Shown piece by piece: positions 11,222 through 24,289 of a stretch of 64,000 bases of DNA. The DNA comes from Tetragonia tetragonoides (lineage: Eukaryota; Streptophyta; Magnoliopsida; Caryophyllales; Aizoaceae). Where the stretch lies: the NCBI GenBank assembly GCA_038025085.1, contig CM076143.1, positions 35,362,501 through 35,426,500 of the forward strand. Reading direction: 5' to 3'. How positions within the stretch are numbered: position 1 is the stretch's first letter; each line of letters starts with the position of its first letter. The notes beneath the pieces are model-generated. The model was not told the origin of the DNA. It saw only the letters and a list, made by a program, of their open reading frames with translations, and searched no databases. Made by a program: the position numbers and the translations under genes.

Positions 11222-12776
11222 CTACTCCTCCTTGTCTTTGACTTCGGGCTCTTGGACGGGTTCCCTAGGCTCATCAAGCTCCATTCGTTCTTTTGGAGCC
11301 CATCTTTCGCTACCATAGCTAGAAGAGGCCTCGTGATCATTGGGCCTAATTGGAGCTACTTGCTTGGCCGAGTGGGCCGGATTCTTCCTCTTGTTAGATT
11401 GGGCCTTTGCCTTACCTTTTCCCTTACCCTTAGTTTGGGGCTTGGAAGGTCTAGCGGGCCTATCAATGGGAGTTATCCTTATACCGTTTGGCTCATCATT
11501 TTTACGGGTTTTGAACAACTCCTTTTCCTCTTTTTCGAGCTTTGGGTTAACTCGGCGATCGCCGCTCCAAATCCATTGCTCGTAAAAGATCGTCAGCCCA
11601 TGAGATTGAGGAAATACTAGCTGAACCCATATTTGACGACGACTCCAATATTGTTCCCAATGGGACACTAAGGAAGGAGTCAAGGGTCGTTGATGAGGGC
11701 ACACGCAGCTTACATTCGGGATTCTCTACCATAAACCATATTGCCGCAAAAGGCGATTCGGCAAAAAGGAAGTCAAGGTGCGTAAACCTACGATCCGGGT
11801 GATAGGCATATCTTCACTACATCCTACAATTTTGGTGGTATGCCACCACGGAATAAACCAACCCATTTGGGTTTTGGCATAAAAGAATTCCGACCATTCC
11901 TCACGGGAAGATAGAGAAAAGCGTCGGCGTCTTGACGGAAGTTGATTGGGAAGATACTTTCGGGTAGCTATGGAAGGCATTTCAAGAATATCAAGTCTCT
12001 CTTGAAGCCATATCTACACAAAAACAACAAAAGAAAATTCAAGTCAATACAAGATGAGAATTTCACCAAATAAAGTTAAATCCACAAAGATTAAGGCTTT
12101 ATCACGAAACTTACTTGAAGGAGTAAAGGGCTCCCGGTGAAGGACTCTTGAGGATTGCTCTTGAGCCTATCTAAAGCAAGGATTGTCTCTCCCACGACCA
12201 AGTGCATAGGAGAGCTATCCCATTGAATTTGCTCGGTTACCCTAAGAAGGCAAGCTTTGCCCCTATTAATGGTCATATTCTTCTCGGAGGAAATAAGAGC
12301 ATCTTCGTTACCACCAACGAACAAATAACGATGGAGGAGGCAAAATACAAAGGCACGTTTCTTATACCTCATATCCATCGCATCCCGGGCCTTGGAGGTG
12401 AAGAAAGTCACAAGCTTGGCAAGATCAACATCCTCACCATGAAGCACTTGACCTGCTTGACGGGGAGACAACCCGAGATACCTTTGAAAATCACCCACGA
12501 AAGCATTCCCCAAGTAAGGAACGGCGGGAGGACTTTCGGTTGGAAAGCCAATAGTATCGGAGAACTCCTCCACTAAACGGCACATCTCATGAGCGCGAAA
12601 ACAGAAGACATGGAACTTAGGATCCCAAAATTCAATGGAAGCATGAAGAAAGTCCCACAAAATCTTAACTTGTTTGAAGTGAAGAAGGCATTAAGGTGGA
12701 AAGGAGTAAGCTCTAATCTCTCCTCTACCGTCATGGAAGCCAAACAAGCATCAAAGACATCATCAATGTTCACCAT
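11222..12776 (-). pseudogene. Antisense gene A of Y: PMD/DUF7745-like protein
   Basis: A two-exon gene on the strand opposite to pol. Exon 1 (about 12115-12776) begins with an ATG at 12776 and needs one frame change near 12665. Its main part (12091-12660) resembles the DUF7745 / plant-mobile-domain-like proteins found in plant Tat elements (FWDPKFHVFCF, VPYLGNAFVGDFQRYLGLS). A GTAAGT donor at 12114 and a TTTGTGTAG acceptor near 12014 bound a ~101 bp intron. Exon 2 continues with WFIPWW and ends in a basic, nuclear-signal-like tail (KGKGKGKAKAQSNKRK) and an acidic end. It carries a stop or frameshift near 11710-11730. Function is unknown; related PMD proteins act in plant nuclei. Antisense extra ORFs are known from Tat elements; the family name is from memory. 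Confidence 0.7.
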
Positions 12777-12863
12777 TGTTAAGATTAAGGATTTTCTCTC
12801 AAGGAATTTTCTCTCACTAGGGGCTCAAAGCAAGTGGTGAGAAGAAAAGAGAAAGAAAGCCAA

Positions 12864-13085
12864 CTATATAGAGGCCACGGCTGGATTCTCGTTGAAAAAT
12901 TAAGGAAATTTAGACAATCGGTGAAAAGGGGCCAGGTGGCCTCGCAGCTAGTCCAGACGGCTAAGCAGCTAGGACAAGCGGCTAAGCCGCTCTGACAAGC
13001 GCTTGACCGCTAGGACAAGCGACCAAACCGCAAGCCCAAGCGGCAACCGCTAGAGCTCTAGCACAGCCGCTAGAAGCTCTAGCGG
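12864..13085 (-). promoter_or_regulatory. Putative promoter of antisense gene A
   Basis: On the minus strand, CTATATAG (12864-12871) lies about 90 bp upstream of the gene A ATG. Further upstream (12945-13085) is a cluster of GC-rich short palindromes, including one exact GCGGCTAAGCCGC and several variants with shorter or altered arms. The layout mirrors that of the Y LTR promoter. This is inferred from sequence only. Confidence 0.55.
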
Positions 13086-13601
13086 TCCCCCTGTATAGGC
13101 GCCTGGTGTGCTACTTTGCGAGATGCCTTGGTCCACCCAACCACACCGTTTGACCGGGCTCTACTTTCCTCATTCCCACTTGGACAGATTTTGGAAGTCT
13201 TTCCTTATATTTTTCTTACCTTAATTTTGGCTCTTGCCACTTTTCTATTTATTCCCTTTTTTATTTTCTTTCCCTCTTTTTATTTTGATTATCAAGTTCC
13301 ACTTTTATTTTCTGATTCTTTATTTCCTTTATTAATATTTCCCCTTTTAATTATCTTTTTCTATTTTTTTGCTTTTCTTTACTTTATTTTTTATTTTAGG
13401 GAAAGGGGTACCCCAAATGTGTTAAATTCTCGGGAATCCTAAATTCTCGAATATCGTGACTTGTAATTTCCCATTCGGAAATTAATTGATTAAGTTCACA
13501 TATGGGCATTTGCATGATATATTTTTGTGCGTAAATAAAATGCTATAATTTATAGCAGGTTTAATACAAGCCCGAAAGTTCGAAATGCACTACACCAAAT
13601 A
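13086..13601. other. Intergenic spacer between antisense genes A and B
   Basis: T-rich, low-complexity sequence (13190-13400) and no convincing gene. A related T-rich stretch lies at 19815-20067 in the X 3' region, which supports homology of the two 3' regions. The spacer holds the promoter side of gene A and the 3' end of gene B. Confidence 0.5.
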
Positions 13602-16600
13602 TCACTGGCCATCTTCGCCAGTACTCGGACCCGCCTGAGGCGACTCTCTTGGTCCACTCAATGATGGAGCACCTGAAGGACCGGGCTGAGACATCACCCA
13701 AGCTCTAGGGTCAAAAGCAAATAATGAACTCGTCAAGTATGCGGGATCCAGTGAATGACGCGGTGGCTCCGACACGCCGGGATAGCTGCCATACCCCGTA
13801 CTCTCCTGACTCCAAGAACCCCTTGGAGGGACTGGAGGATACATGGGCATATGATAGCCCGGATACCCCATATAGGGAGGCGGTGCAGGCCAATGCGAAA
13901 GATAAGGCACTTGGGGCGGGTTCCCCGTATCCACTCTAGCTCGAGGCGTCCCCTGACGCACCTCCGTACTCTCCCGCCTTTGAGGAGGACGCTGCGGTGT
14001 GGACACCAACTCCGGAGTACGAATAACTGGAGGCCTATGAGGCCTCACCATGGGAACAGGCTGCGAAATAAGTTCAATCTCAGAAAATTACAAAAATTCA
14101 AATCGAGCACTATACTTGAAATGAACATACCTCTCGAACGTCGGATCAACGATTTGTGCATACACTCCGAGACGCGAACCTGGAAAACCAATTCTTAAAG
14201 GTTTGCATGCCTCTATAGATCTTCCGCGTCTCCGCGGCATCCAATTGTGCACGTAAAACAAAAGACTCGGTATAAATACAAAGGAAACATTGCAAGTTAC
14301 AATGGATTCTCACTTAGCCCCCCCCCCCCAACCAGCTGGTAGAGGCAATCCCTCAACCTCCTCATCGGGACCACGAAACTCAGGAATTAAGAGAACCTGA
14401 GGTGATCCATCCACTCCTGTATAACTCACCGACATATAAGGGAGAAGAGGGCGCGGAGAGGAAGCAGTCGCATGAGACGACGAAGAACTCGCAGCACTCT
14501 GCAAAGACCCAAAAATATTAGACATATTTCTAAATTTCCAAACGAAATTAGGAAACAAAGTACATTACTTACCGGGTCGGTAGAAAAGTTGGGGCACAAC
14601 CGAGCCTCAACAAAATCAGTATATGCCACCATAAGATCCACCTTAGGATCAGCCGGAAGCAAATACTCAAGGGCATTTGCCCCTACAGCAGCCGCCCTTA
14701 CCTGCTCCACGGTAAGGTGACGAACATAGAGCATGGAATCCGGAGGATCCAAAGGAATCCTCGGAGCCGAAAGGTCGGAGAAAGTCTGCCTAATCAGCCT
14801 CTCTCCCAAGAACCACTCAAAACCGAAAGGACCCTCAATAAGGGTCCTCCTCTGGTCGTACTCCCAAGCACCCAAGAATCTGTCCGAGAGACCCGGAAGG
14901 TAATCCGTCCAGGGGAACCAGTCGACCTACAAAGCAAAGATTTAGCATACAAAAGGTTAAAAGGACAATAAAAGCACAAAGGTTAAGGATTTACATCCTG
15001 AGCGGTCAAGGGATATATCGCTTCCCTAAGGGCGTGCAGCATAGTAAATGGGCAAGATGCCCGCCCCTTCCAGGTCTGCATCGCTGGAAAAGACAAATCC
15101 CTTGTCTCGAGAAGTGGGGCAAGGTCGGAGAAATGCTCAAAAAACCAAATCTAAGACATGCAAAGCACATGGATTAGACACAAGTTATTAGTAAAAAGCC
15201 AAAAACACAAAGTATAAGAAGGGTAAAAGGAAATTACTTCCATAACCTTCCAATAACCGACCAAGGAGACGCGAGACGCGCCCTCCTCTCCACCGAGGCG
15301 GCTAGGCTGCCTCAAGCACCGAAGAACACAAGAGTATGCGGGAAGACCCCAATTGTACTCCGCAACTCTGTCCAAATCTTGCAAGCACGGGAAATAGCGA
15401 ACGTGATACCTACTAGCTTTATCCGAAAAGACGGAACAAGCTAGAACATAGGCCAAGAAAAGGCGAGCGTGCTGCTTCACCGTAACCTTCTTCAACTTCC
15501 TCGGGTTGGTCAAGAACTGGACCATAACGTCAATCCGGCCATACTCCTTACCATCCCAGTTGGCCCCAAAAAGGCCAAACATCTCCACCATAACCTCCCT
15601 ACTCACGTCTCCATAAGTGATAGGAATATCGGTGCAAGGGAGCCCGGAATGAGACAAAACTCGAAAAGGGTGATCATGATCTAGCCCATAGGAAAATGAA
15701 AAGTACTGGTAGTATCCCAGTACCGCTCCGCAACACCTCTAACAAGCAAGCGGTCGGAGCGCTCCGCAGAAGTGATGGTTGCTAAAAAATGAGCGAAGCC
15801 ACAACGCTCCACAATAGCGTCGACTGAAGGAGTCACGTACCTACGGGCTTTCTCGATACCCGAAAGGCTACCATAACCCCGCATGGTAGTGTCGACATCC
15901 TATACAACACAATAATTGCAAGACAATTAGCTAGGTGATCCTAGTAACAACTACCAGTCTCCGGTTTAGTCCTAAATTTTTACAACTCGTAAAATTCAGC
16001 ATTTTAGCTAAACCAATATGACAAGAGTGAATTTTACAGAGAACGAATTTCACACAAGTTTATTCTCCACAAATATACTCGAAAAACCATCAACCACCAC
16101 AACAAAGATAAACTTCACTCAAGTTTAATTTCACAAAATATATGATAATTGCAACGAGAATAAATTTCATACAAATTTATTTTCCACCGTTAAAGATGAA
16201 TTTCACGCAAATTCATTCTTCATATTCAAAAATATATATAATACAAGAAACCTACGGGAATTTACAAATTAGCAAGAAAAATAATTTCACACAAATTGGT
16301 TTTTCCACATTTAGCTACACTACAGTTCTCAAATTAAAAGTTCTATGTTTGCCTACACATGATTTTCTAAGTGTAAAAGAGCAAAAAAAAAAAAGAAACG
16401 GCGACATACCCGACATTTGGTACCAGCGGTAACCAAATGCTCCTTCTTCTTGAAAACAAGATCGCTCGGCTCCCAACGATCGGTAAGATGAAAATCACTA
16501 CGAGTGAACTCATCCTGGACTAATCGGCTCTCACCCACCCGGTGATGGGGTATACCGGAAACAAAAACCCGAGGGAAAATATTCGGGGCCTCATGAAAAA

Positions 16601-16649
16601 CAATCTCTTGCCCCTTCCTTTTCCTACCTCCTCTAAGTTTAGGAGCCAT
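13602..16649 (-). pseudogene. Antisense gene B of Y: multi-exon plant mobile domain (PMD) protein
   Basis: Exons inferred from splice-like signals: 16410-16649 (ATG at 16649, basic GGRKRKGQ start), 15238-15899, 14995-15150, 14573-14926 (donor GTAAGT), about 14310-14498, then a proline-rich C-terminal exon down to 13602. The second exon carries PMD hallmarks: AERYWDTTSTFHFP, then later LVGYWKVMEV. It is broken by a stop near 15681-15683 where the family has Glu, and by a frameshift near 15655. The fourth exon (EGPFGFEWFLGERL) has a clear homologue in gene C of X. The tail (13602-14051) is rich in Pro, Tyr and Gly. PMD proteins are plant nuclear proteins also carried by transposons; the role here is unknown. 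An alternative is two adjacent genes split near 14310. Confidence 0.65.
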
Positions 16650-16908
16650 GGATGAAGAGTAAAAATGGAGTTTTTCGAAATTTGAGTGAAACTCACAAAA
16701 CTCACAAATCCACACAATTTTGAGTTTTGATACTCAAAAACACAAGAACAACTAGCAAAATCAAGTTCTACTAAGAATTTGAGTAAGAAAACCTCAAGAT
16801 TTGGAGCTACGAGCTTTGATGCAGGTTGAGAACATGAGTAAAAATGGAGGAGAGAGAAAGTTAAAGGCTTAAAATGGGGAAGATGACCCATTTCGGCCTC
16901 CCCCTTTT

Positions 16909-17125
16909 CTTTTATGCATACCCGTGAAAAAACCTAATGGCCAGTCAAACCGCCAAGGTGGACGGTCAGACCGCCCAGCTGGCGGTCACACCGCAAGAGA
17001 AGCGGCTTGGCCGCTAGTCCCAACGGCTTGACCGTGTGGGTGAGCGGTTCAACCGCTCCACCAAGCGGCATAGCCGCTCCACCTAGCGGTTAGACCGCCT
17101 GACGTGGCGGCTTGACTGCCTGACC
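16909..17125 (-). promoter_or_regulatory. Putative promoter of antisense gene B with GCGG-N5-CCGC cluster
   Basis: On the minus strand a TATA-like TATGCATAAAAG (16909-16920) lies about 260 bp before the gene B ATG. Immediately upstream, 16935-17125 holds the densest palindrome cluster in the window. It has five exact 13-mers of form GCGG-N5-CCGC, with differing spacers such as TCACA, CTTGG, TTCAA, CATAG and TTAGA, plus three near-matches. Confidence 0.6.
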
Positions 17126-17372
17126 CACTCTCTCACCTCTGACGTTTTTTTTGGGCCAATGGTTCAAAATCAGTGGGCCCCACACGAGGTCCATAGCAGT
17201 TATTTGTGCACCAAAGCCCGTTTATGAAAGCAGGACTACTTTAAACCCACAGGTTTGTACAATTAAACTCGGCCAAATGGGATGGGCTCGCACCCGACTT
17301 AAGGTCTGAGCAACATTTTATTACCCTTTACCATAACATTTGCTACTCACCTTATTTCTAAAGAAATATTTT

Positions 17373-17830
17373 TATTGTGTAACCTACAGCACAGGGTTCC
17401 CCTTCGACTGAAAATCGAAGGACATTTATTGTGTGACCTACAGCATAGGGTCCCCTTCGACTGAAAATCGAAGGATTTTTATCTTTGATCTTATTTCTAA
17501 CGAAATATTTTTATTGTGTAACCTTTAGCACAGGGTTCCCCTTCGACTGAAAATCGAAGGACATTTATTGTGTGACCTACAGCATAGGTCTCTCCGTTCG
17601 ACTAATAATCAAAGGATTATTATTGTGTGACCTACAGCATAGGGTCTCTCTGTTCGACTAATAATCGAAGGATTTTTATTGTGTGACCTACAACACAGGG
17701 TCTCTCCGTTCGACTGATAATCAAAGGATTTTTATTGTGTGACCTACAGCAAAGGTTCTCTCCGTTCGACTAATAATCAAAGGATTTTTATTGTGTGACC
17801 TACAGCATAGGGTCAAACTCTCGGTTAAAT
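17373..17830. repeat. Tandem repeat array in Y 3' region (about 8 units of 54-57 bp)
   Basis: Units start ATTGTGTGACCTACAGCA and end near a short inverted repeat (CCTTCGA...TCGAAGG). Three early units carry GGTTCCCCTTCGACTG or a close variant; later ones carry TCTCTCCGTTCGACTA. A longer spacer (CTTATTTCTAAAGAAATATT type) occurs twice, which hints at an older two-unit period. Such arrays are known in the 3' regions of Tat/Ogre elements and can seed satellites. Confidence 0.92.
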
Positions 17831-17960
17831 AAACCGGGAAATTTATTACTTTAAAAATGATTGTTTATCTTTAACTGATTGTCACCTCATTCAGTTTGCC
17901 TGTTTTATTGCAGGTATTCGCACAGATATACTTTGACCTTCGCTCTATTCGAGCTCGGCC

Positions 17961-17974
17961 AAAGTAGGGGCTTC
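17961..17974 (+). other. Polypurine tract of Y
   Basis: AAAGTAGGGGCTTC lies directly before the 3' LTR. The matching tract of X (25298-25311) is AAAGTGGGGGCTTC. It primes plus-strand DNA synthesis. Confidence 0.85.
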
Positions 17975-19579
<1,605 letters not shown>

Positions 19580-19814
19580 TTTCCCTTTCGGGCCTTTAGG
19601 TTCAAAGAGGCCTATCTCTCAGTTTTGGACTCCAATTGAATTGAGTCAAACTGGTTTGGATCACCTATACAAAAGGCTTCCACTGGTTAATTCAAACGAA
19701 CTGGGCTAATCATCAGAGCATTTATTCTCGCAACCCAAGTTCGAGCGAAATCCAATCCTTTCATCATCGGGTTTTTATGGGGACTTATCATAGACACAAT
19801 TTTTGGTGTCTACA
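19580..19814 (-). repeat. Inverted LTR fragment, right half
   Basis: Minus-strand copy of the first ~235 bp of a Y-type LTR, ending at its TGTAGACACC start (19805-19814). Together with 1119-1476 it rebuilds one inverted LTR from position 1 to about 640, split by Y. The first five bases (TTTCC) are the right target duplication. No polypurine tract lies next to its start, so it is not clearly a 3' LTR. Confidence 0.85.
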
Positions 19815-20067
19815 CTTAGTTTTATTTCATTTTCTATTTTCTTTTTTATTCTTTTTTTAGGGGGTATAATATGTGTAATTTTTGCTTTTTCTTGCAATAT
19901 TTACCCTTTCCTTTATTTTATTCCCTAAATTGTGGCCTACTCTTTATTGCATAACATATTGCATACTTAGAGATCAGACGGGCATAATCGAGTCATAATA
20001 GCATACATATCACATAAAATGCTTTAAAGTTCTGAAGACCAAGGTTCACAAATCATGTCTACACTGT
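19815..20067. other. T-rich spacer downstream of gene C
   Basis: No gene is seen. It resembles the T-rich spacer of Y at 13230-13600 and marks the 3' side of the antisense gene. Confidence 0.45.
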
Positions 20068-23000
20068 TCACTTGGGGCCATCATCCCCATTGCTGTCAGC
20101 CTCATCCTCAACAGAAGGCCCATGACTATAATTCCCAGTCGAGTGGTAGAAGGACCCCTGACTACTGAACGAGCTGTAAATGGGTCTGCTGTCGTTAGGC
20201 CTCATATCCCGTCCATCATGCATCGCAGGGGTACCTGCCAAAAACCCCATCCTAAAGATGCTCTCCGTGTCTTAACTAGCAAAATCCATGGCCACATTCT
20301 AATTTGAAGGCCCAGCGTGGGGCACATCCCACCCGGGAGCATTCGCCCAACCTCCGACCATAGGAGTCACAGCGGGCCTACTACTCAAAGAAGGCTGAAA
20401 ACCCGGTGGAGGAAACATCTCAGGCACAGGAATGTACGTCCTAGAAGGTCCAGGCGCCTCATCAACAGGAGGCCTGGTCGCAGCCACAGTAGGGGAACGA
20501 GCAACAGACGGTCTGCTCGCCGAAGAGACTCTCGCAGCTGATGAATGTCGGGGTCCCGTAGAAGACGAAGACTGCGACATCTGCCAACAATCAAGACCAA
20601 AATGTTAGACTAAGTACTTCACTTAGCTAAACAGCAAAGACAAAAGTGTACTTACACTAGCAGTCTCAGATCGGGAGCTCTTCCCTCTACCCATCATCCG
20701 GCTATATCCTTTCTTCAGCAAATGGATGAGCTTGAAGACTTGAGAAGTCTGCTCCCGGTTCAACTGCAAGAGAAAGACAAAAGGTAGAGTCAGCATTCGA
20801 AAGCAACACAAGAAAACAAGAAGAGATAAAAACTTACCCCCAAACAATCATCGGACAGGGGTAATCCCTCCACGGCCTCTCCATCAACTAGGGCTGCACA
20901 TAGGTTCAAAACCTAACCGAACCGGACCGAACCTGAATTGGACCGAACCTGAATCTAGCAAATTTGTGGACCGTGGACCTAACCTATAAGTATTAGGTCC
21001 AGGACCTAACCGAACCTGGAAAAACCTGAACCGAACCTGAAAAAACCTGGACCTGATATGTTTTGAGTTCCATTAACACGATTTCAAAATTTTGCAAAAT
21101 TTTGATTGCCTAACAACTAATGTATAAATTATTGAAGAGCATCAACACTAAAATAATGAAACCCAATAGAAAGAGAGATGGAGAGAAGAGCATACTGTGA
21201 TAATTAATAGATTCCAAATGCCATGATTCTGAAAAAAACTGTGATAATTAAGTTCCTAGACTACTCCATGTTTGCATGTTTGAATCCTAGTGGAGGAATT
21301 AATAAGAAATTGAGAGATTCAGATACTGTAAGTTTGTAACCGAAATCTGTAGATGTAGTTGTCTTCCCAAGTTAGTAGTTGTCTTTGCAAGTCAGAGATG
21401 GCTTTGCAGAATCGTAGGAAGAGGTCGGAGAGTCAAAGGGAGGGGGAAAGGGACGGGAAGTTGGGATTGAGGGTTTGGAATGTGAACGGGTGAACAAAAC
21501 CAAAACCTGAAACCTAAATCACAATTTCATTTCTTTCTTTTTTTTTTTTTTTTGCAATTTATTAGTTTCGGTTCAATCAGGTCTAATCAGGTCCAAACCT
21601 GAAAAAAGACCGAACCGGACCTAAACCGAAATTCTATAAAAGCTGGACCATGGACCTAACCGAATACAATAGGTTCGGTCTAGGTCTGACCCGGTTCGGT
21701 TAGGTCCGGTCTAAATAACCGGTTTGGACCTATTCTTGTGCAGCCCTACCATCAACAATGTGTAGAGGGAGCTCCTCCACTACACGACCCCCACTCTCAC
21801 CGATTTACCTCACCTCATTACTCGGTAAGGTCACACTTGGGGGCTGGCCACGAGGAACTCTAGGATAGGACCTCCTGGGTCCCCGAGGACCAAACGATCC
21901 GCCTACAAGACACAAAAGTCAGTACATTACTTATATACGTGGAAAGCACAAATAAAGATCTTACCTCAGAAGTGAGGTCCGGCATCAGACGACCCAAGCA
22001 ATAGGCGAGATACACAGCTGTACAATCCAAGCCAGCAATCTCCCGCTCAATGAACTGCATGGCCACCGCTTCCTGAGTCACGACCCCCTCAGACTGCGCA
22101 GGAAGAACATGGTCATATGAGGGTCCTCCGGAACCAAATGACCACCCAAGGAAGGAAGGACCAACCGAGTCAAGCGGTCTCCCAGATACCACTCAAAGCT
22201 GTATGGCCCCTCAAAAACCACCCGCAAGGTGGATACCCTGAAGGACTCGGTGGTAATGGGGGCTGGGACCCTAAGAATACCGTCAAAAGCAATCCACGAC
22301 ACCTGCAGCTTACAAGAGCGAAGTTCATTCAGATCAGATGAATTAAAAAATATATATACCCAAGTAAGTCAAAGGCAACGTACCTCGGACGCAGCATGAC
22401 TCTCGAAGGTAGTCCAAAAATCCTCCAAAGAGGCAAACGGATGGCTATCCCTACCAACCCACCGTGAACCCAGTGGGAACATCCTCAAACCAGGACGGTG
22501 AGGACCGAAAGTTGGAAAATACACAAAGAACCACAGCTGCCATGAAAGCAAGAACAATCAGTTACGGCTTTACCACAAAGGAAGCATATGCAAAAAAAAT
22601 GATATATATGCCTACCTCCAGTATCCTCCATGGGCCAGTGATAGACGCTCTCCGACTTGTCAGCTTGGGCCTACAAGCCTAACGACACCATCTCACATGT
22701 CAGGAAGCCAACCTGACATACACTCTTTTTCTAGGCAAAGATAGTCGCTCCCAACAGGTAAGCCAAGAAAATACGAGCCCGCTACTCCTCAGTAAGCCCC
22801 AGCTCCGCTAAAGCTCCCCATAGCCTCCGCAAGGAAACTCAGTCCTCCCTAAAGTAGAGAGATACAAGCCCATACAGCTCAAGCAACCTATCAGCCTGCC
22901 GGTGATAGCTCGCGTCATACCGTATAGGACGCCCTCTAAAGGAAACATCTCAGTACGACAAACTGGTAAGGAGTAGGGATCATCTCTCCCACAGGCGTAC

Positions 23001-23684
23001 GAAAAGTGTTCGTGGTGTCCCAAAAACTCTCCAATAACCCACGGGAAACTATCCTAGTGTCCCCAGAATGACAAGTCGGGATAACCGACAGGAAGTGCTC
23101 AAAGCCTGAATCCTGAACTATCCCCCTAGCCCCCTCAGTCAAGGTGTCCAACATCATGGCCCAGTGCGAAGGGGGGCCCATGAGCCTGCAGACGAGCACC
23201 AACACCCTAGCCAACAAACAAATAAAATAATTTTTCAACACCCCGTATACTACAAACGTAGCCCCAAATATTTCCACACAAGTATTATATACAGCTGACC
23301 ACCAATCCAGTATAATCCCAATTTGTTCGTGTGCCGGAGCACTAACAGTTCAAATTTTCAGTACAAACAAATAAATAAACTGAACAAAACTAAAAAAAAA
23401 AGTCAGGAACATACCAACTGAGGGTTAGACAAATGACTCCGTCTGTCCAGGAGCAGAACACTCCGGTCCCAAGCCTCCGTCGGGCGCCAGTCCATACGCA
23501 TGAAAGAGTCCTGGTATAGAATAGCCCCATCCGCATGATGGGGAAGAGGCGTCCTAGATGATGAGAGCCCAGTATGGAAGAGGTCACGGTTTTCCTCTTC
23601 TTCGCTCATAGGACGCTTCCCCTTATCTTTTTGAAGCATAGGAGGAAAAGTGAAGCTTTCTCTCTCTACAAGTGGAAATTTCAA
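20068..23684 (-). pseudogene. Antisense gene C: multi-exon PMD-like gene, interrupted by a MITE
   Basis: Homologous to gene B but diverged. Likely first exon 23415-23684 (ATG at 23684 or 23639; basic KDKGKRP, then an acidic run; donor GTATGT at 23414). The second exon starts at about 23206 and carries PMD features (ESFWDTTNTFRTP, then VGEMIPTP). It needs frame changes near 22940 and has a stop near 22770. Later exons are at about 22385-22540 (WFFVYFP) and 22000-22320 (EGPYSFEWYLGDRL, matching gene B). A Ser/Pro-rich C-terminal exon lies at 20299-20580. The hAT MITE at 20889-21748 sits inside the gene. Exon limits are approximate and the gene is not functional as it stands. Confidence 0.6.
20889..21748. 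mobile_element. hAT-type MITE (860 bp)
   Basis: Terminal inverted repeats TAGGGCTGCACA (left) and TGTGCAGCCCTA (right) are perfect over 12 bp. An exact 8-bp target duplication, CCATCAAC, lies at 20881-20888 and 21749-21756. The 8-bp duplication indicates the hAT superfamily. The ends are filled with CCGAACC / GGTTCGG direct and inverted repeats. No transposase frame is present, so it is non-autonomous. It interrupts antisense gene C. Confidence 0.92.
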
Positions 23685-24289
23685 GTTTTAGTTTCGCAAG
23701 ATACAAATACCCATTAAACAATGCAACCCGAAATTCAGCAACTAGGCAAAAAATTAAACAAGTTCACGACAAAAAGCAAAGAATTTGGTCAAGAATTGAC
23801 TTACCTTGAAGAAATAGAAGCTCTCAACAATGGCGAAGTGGCTCTCGACAATGGCGAAGAACAAGTGAAGCAAAAACGCGAGAAGAAGGTCTCGAAAACA
23901 ACTTATGCTGCTCAAAGTGAGCGTCGCTAGTAGTGCTCGTGAGGGTCGCTAGCAGCCCTGAGCGACCTGCACACACGGGCCCCCTGCTGTCCCATGACTT
24001 CAGTTCCAACCCAAAAATCGTTATTTCGCACAGTTCATTCGCGGCGAAGACCACTACTGAGCGCGCTGGAGCAAGTCCCTTTGGCCCACCAATTCAAAAT
24101 TCAATAGTTGGTCCATCTTACGGTACCAAGTATTATCAGGTAAAACTAACCAATTTATTTTGCAGGTCCCATAATCACAAGCCCAGGTATTATCCAATAA
24201 TATTAATCACCCGGAGTTGTCAAACCATTTTTAAAAAAAAAGCCTAGTAGGTCCTCTGGCACTATCTATTTATTAGGACAACCGGTTTC
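23685..24289. other. Upstream region of antisense gene C
   Basis: No gene is seen. At 23905-23990 there is a group of GTCGCTAG / GAGCGACC short inverted motifs. These may be the counterpart of the palindrome clusters found upstream of genes A and B, but they are weaker. No clear TATA box was found. Confidence 0.35.

Noticed and set aside
11252..11620. Plus-strand reading frames over antisense gene A
   Set aside because: They are shadows of the minus-strand gene; residue use is atypical and no family is recognised.
17373..17830. A CRISPR-like array
   Set aside because: Units are contiguous tandem repeats without unique spacers, in plant retrotransposon DNA.
19580..19814. The inverted LTR piece as part of a palindromic end of Y
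   Set aside because: Its coordinates continue those of 1119-1476, so it is better explained as one LTR split by Y.
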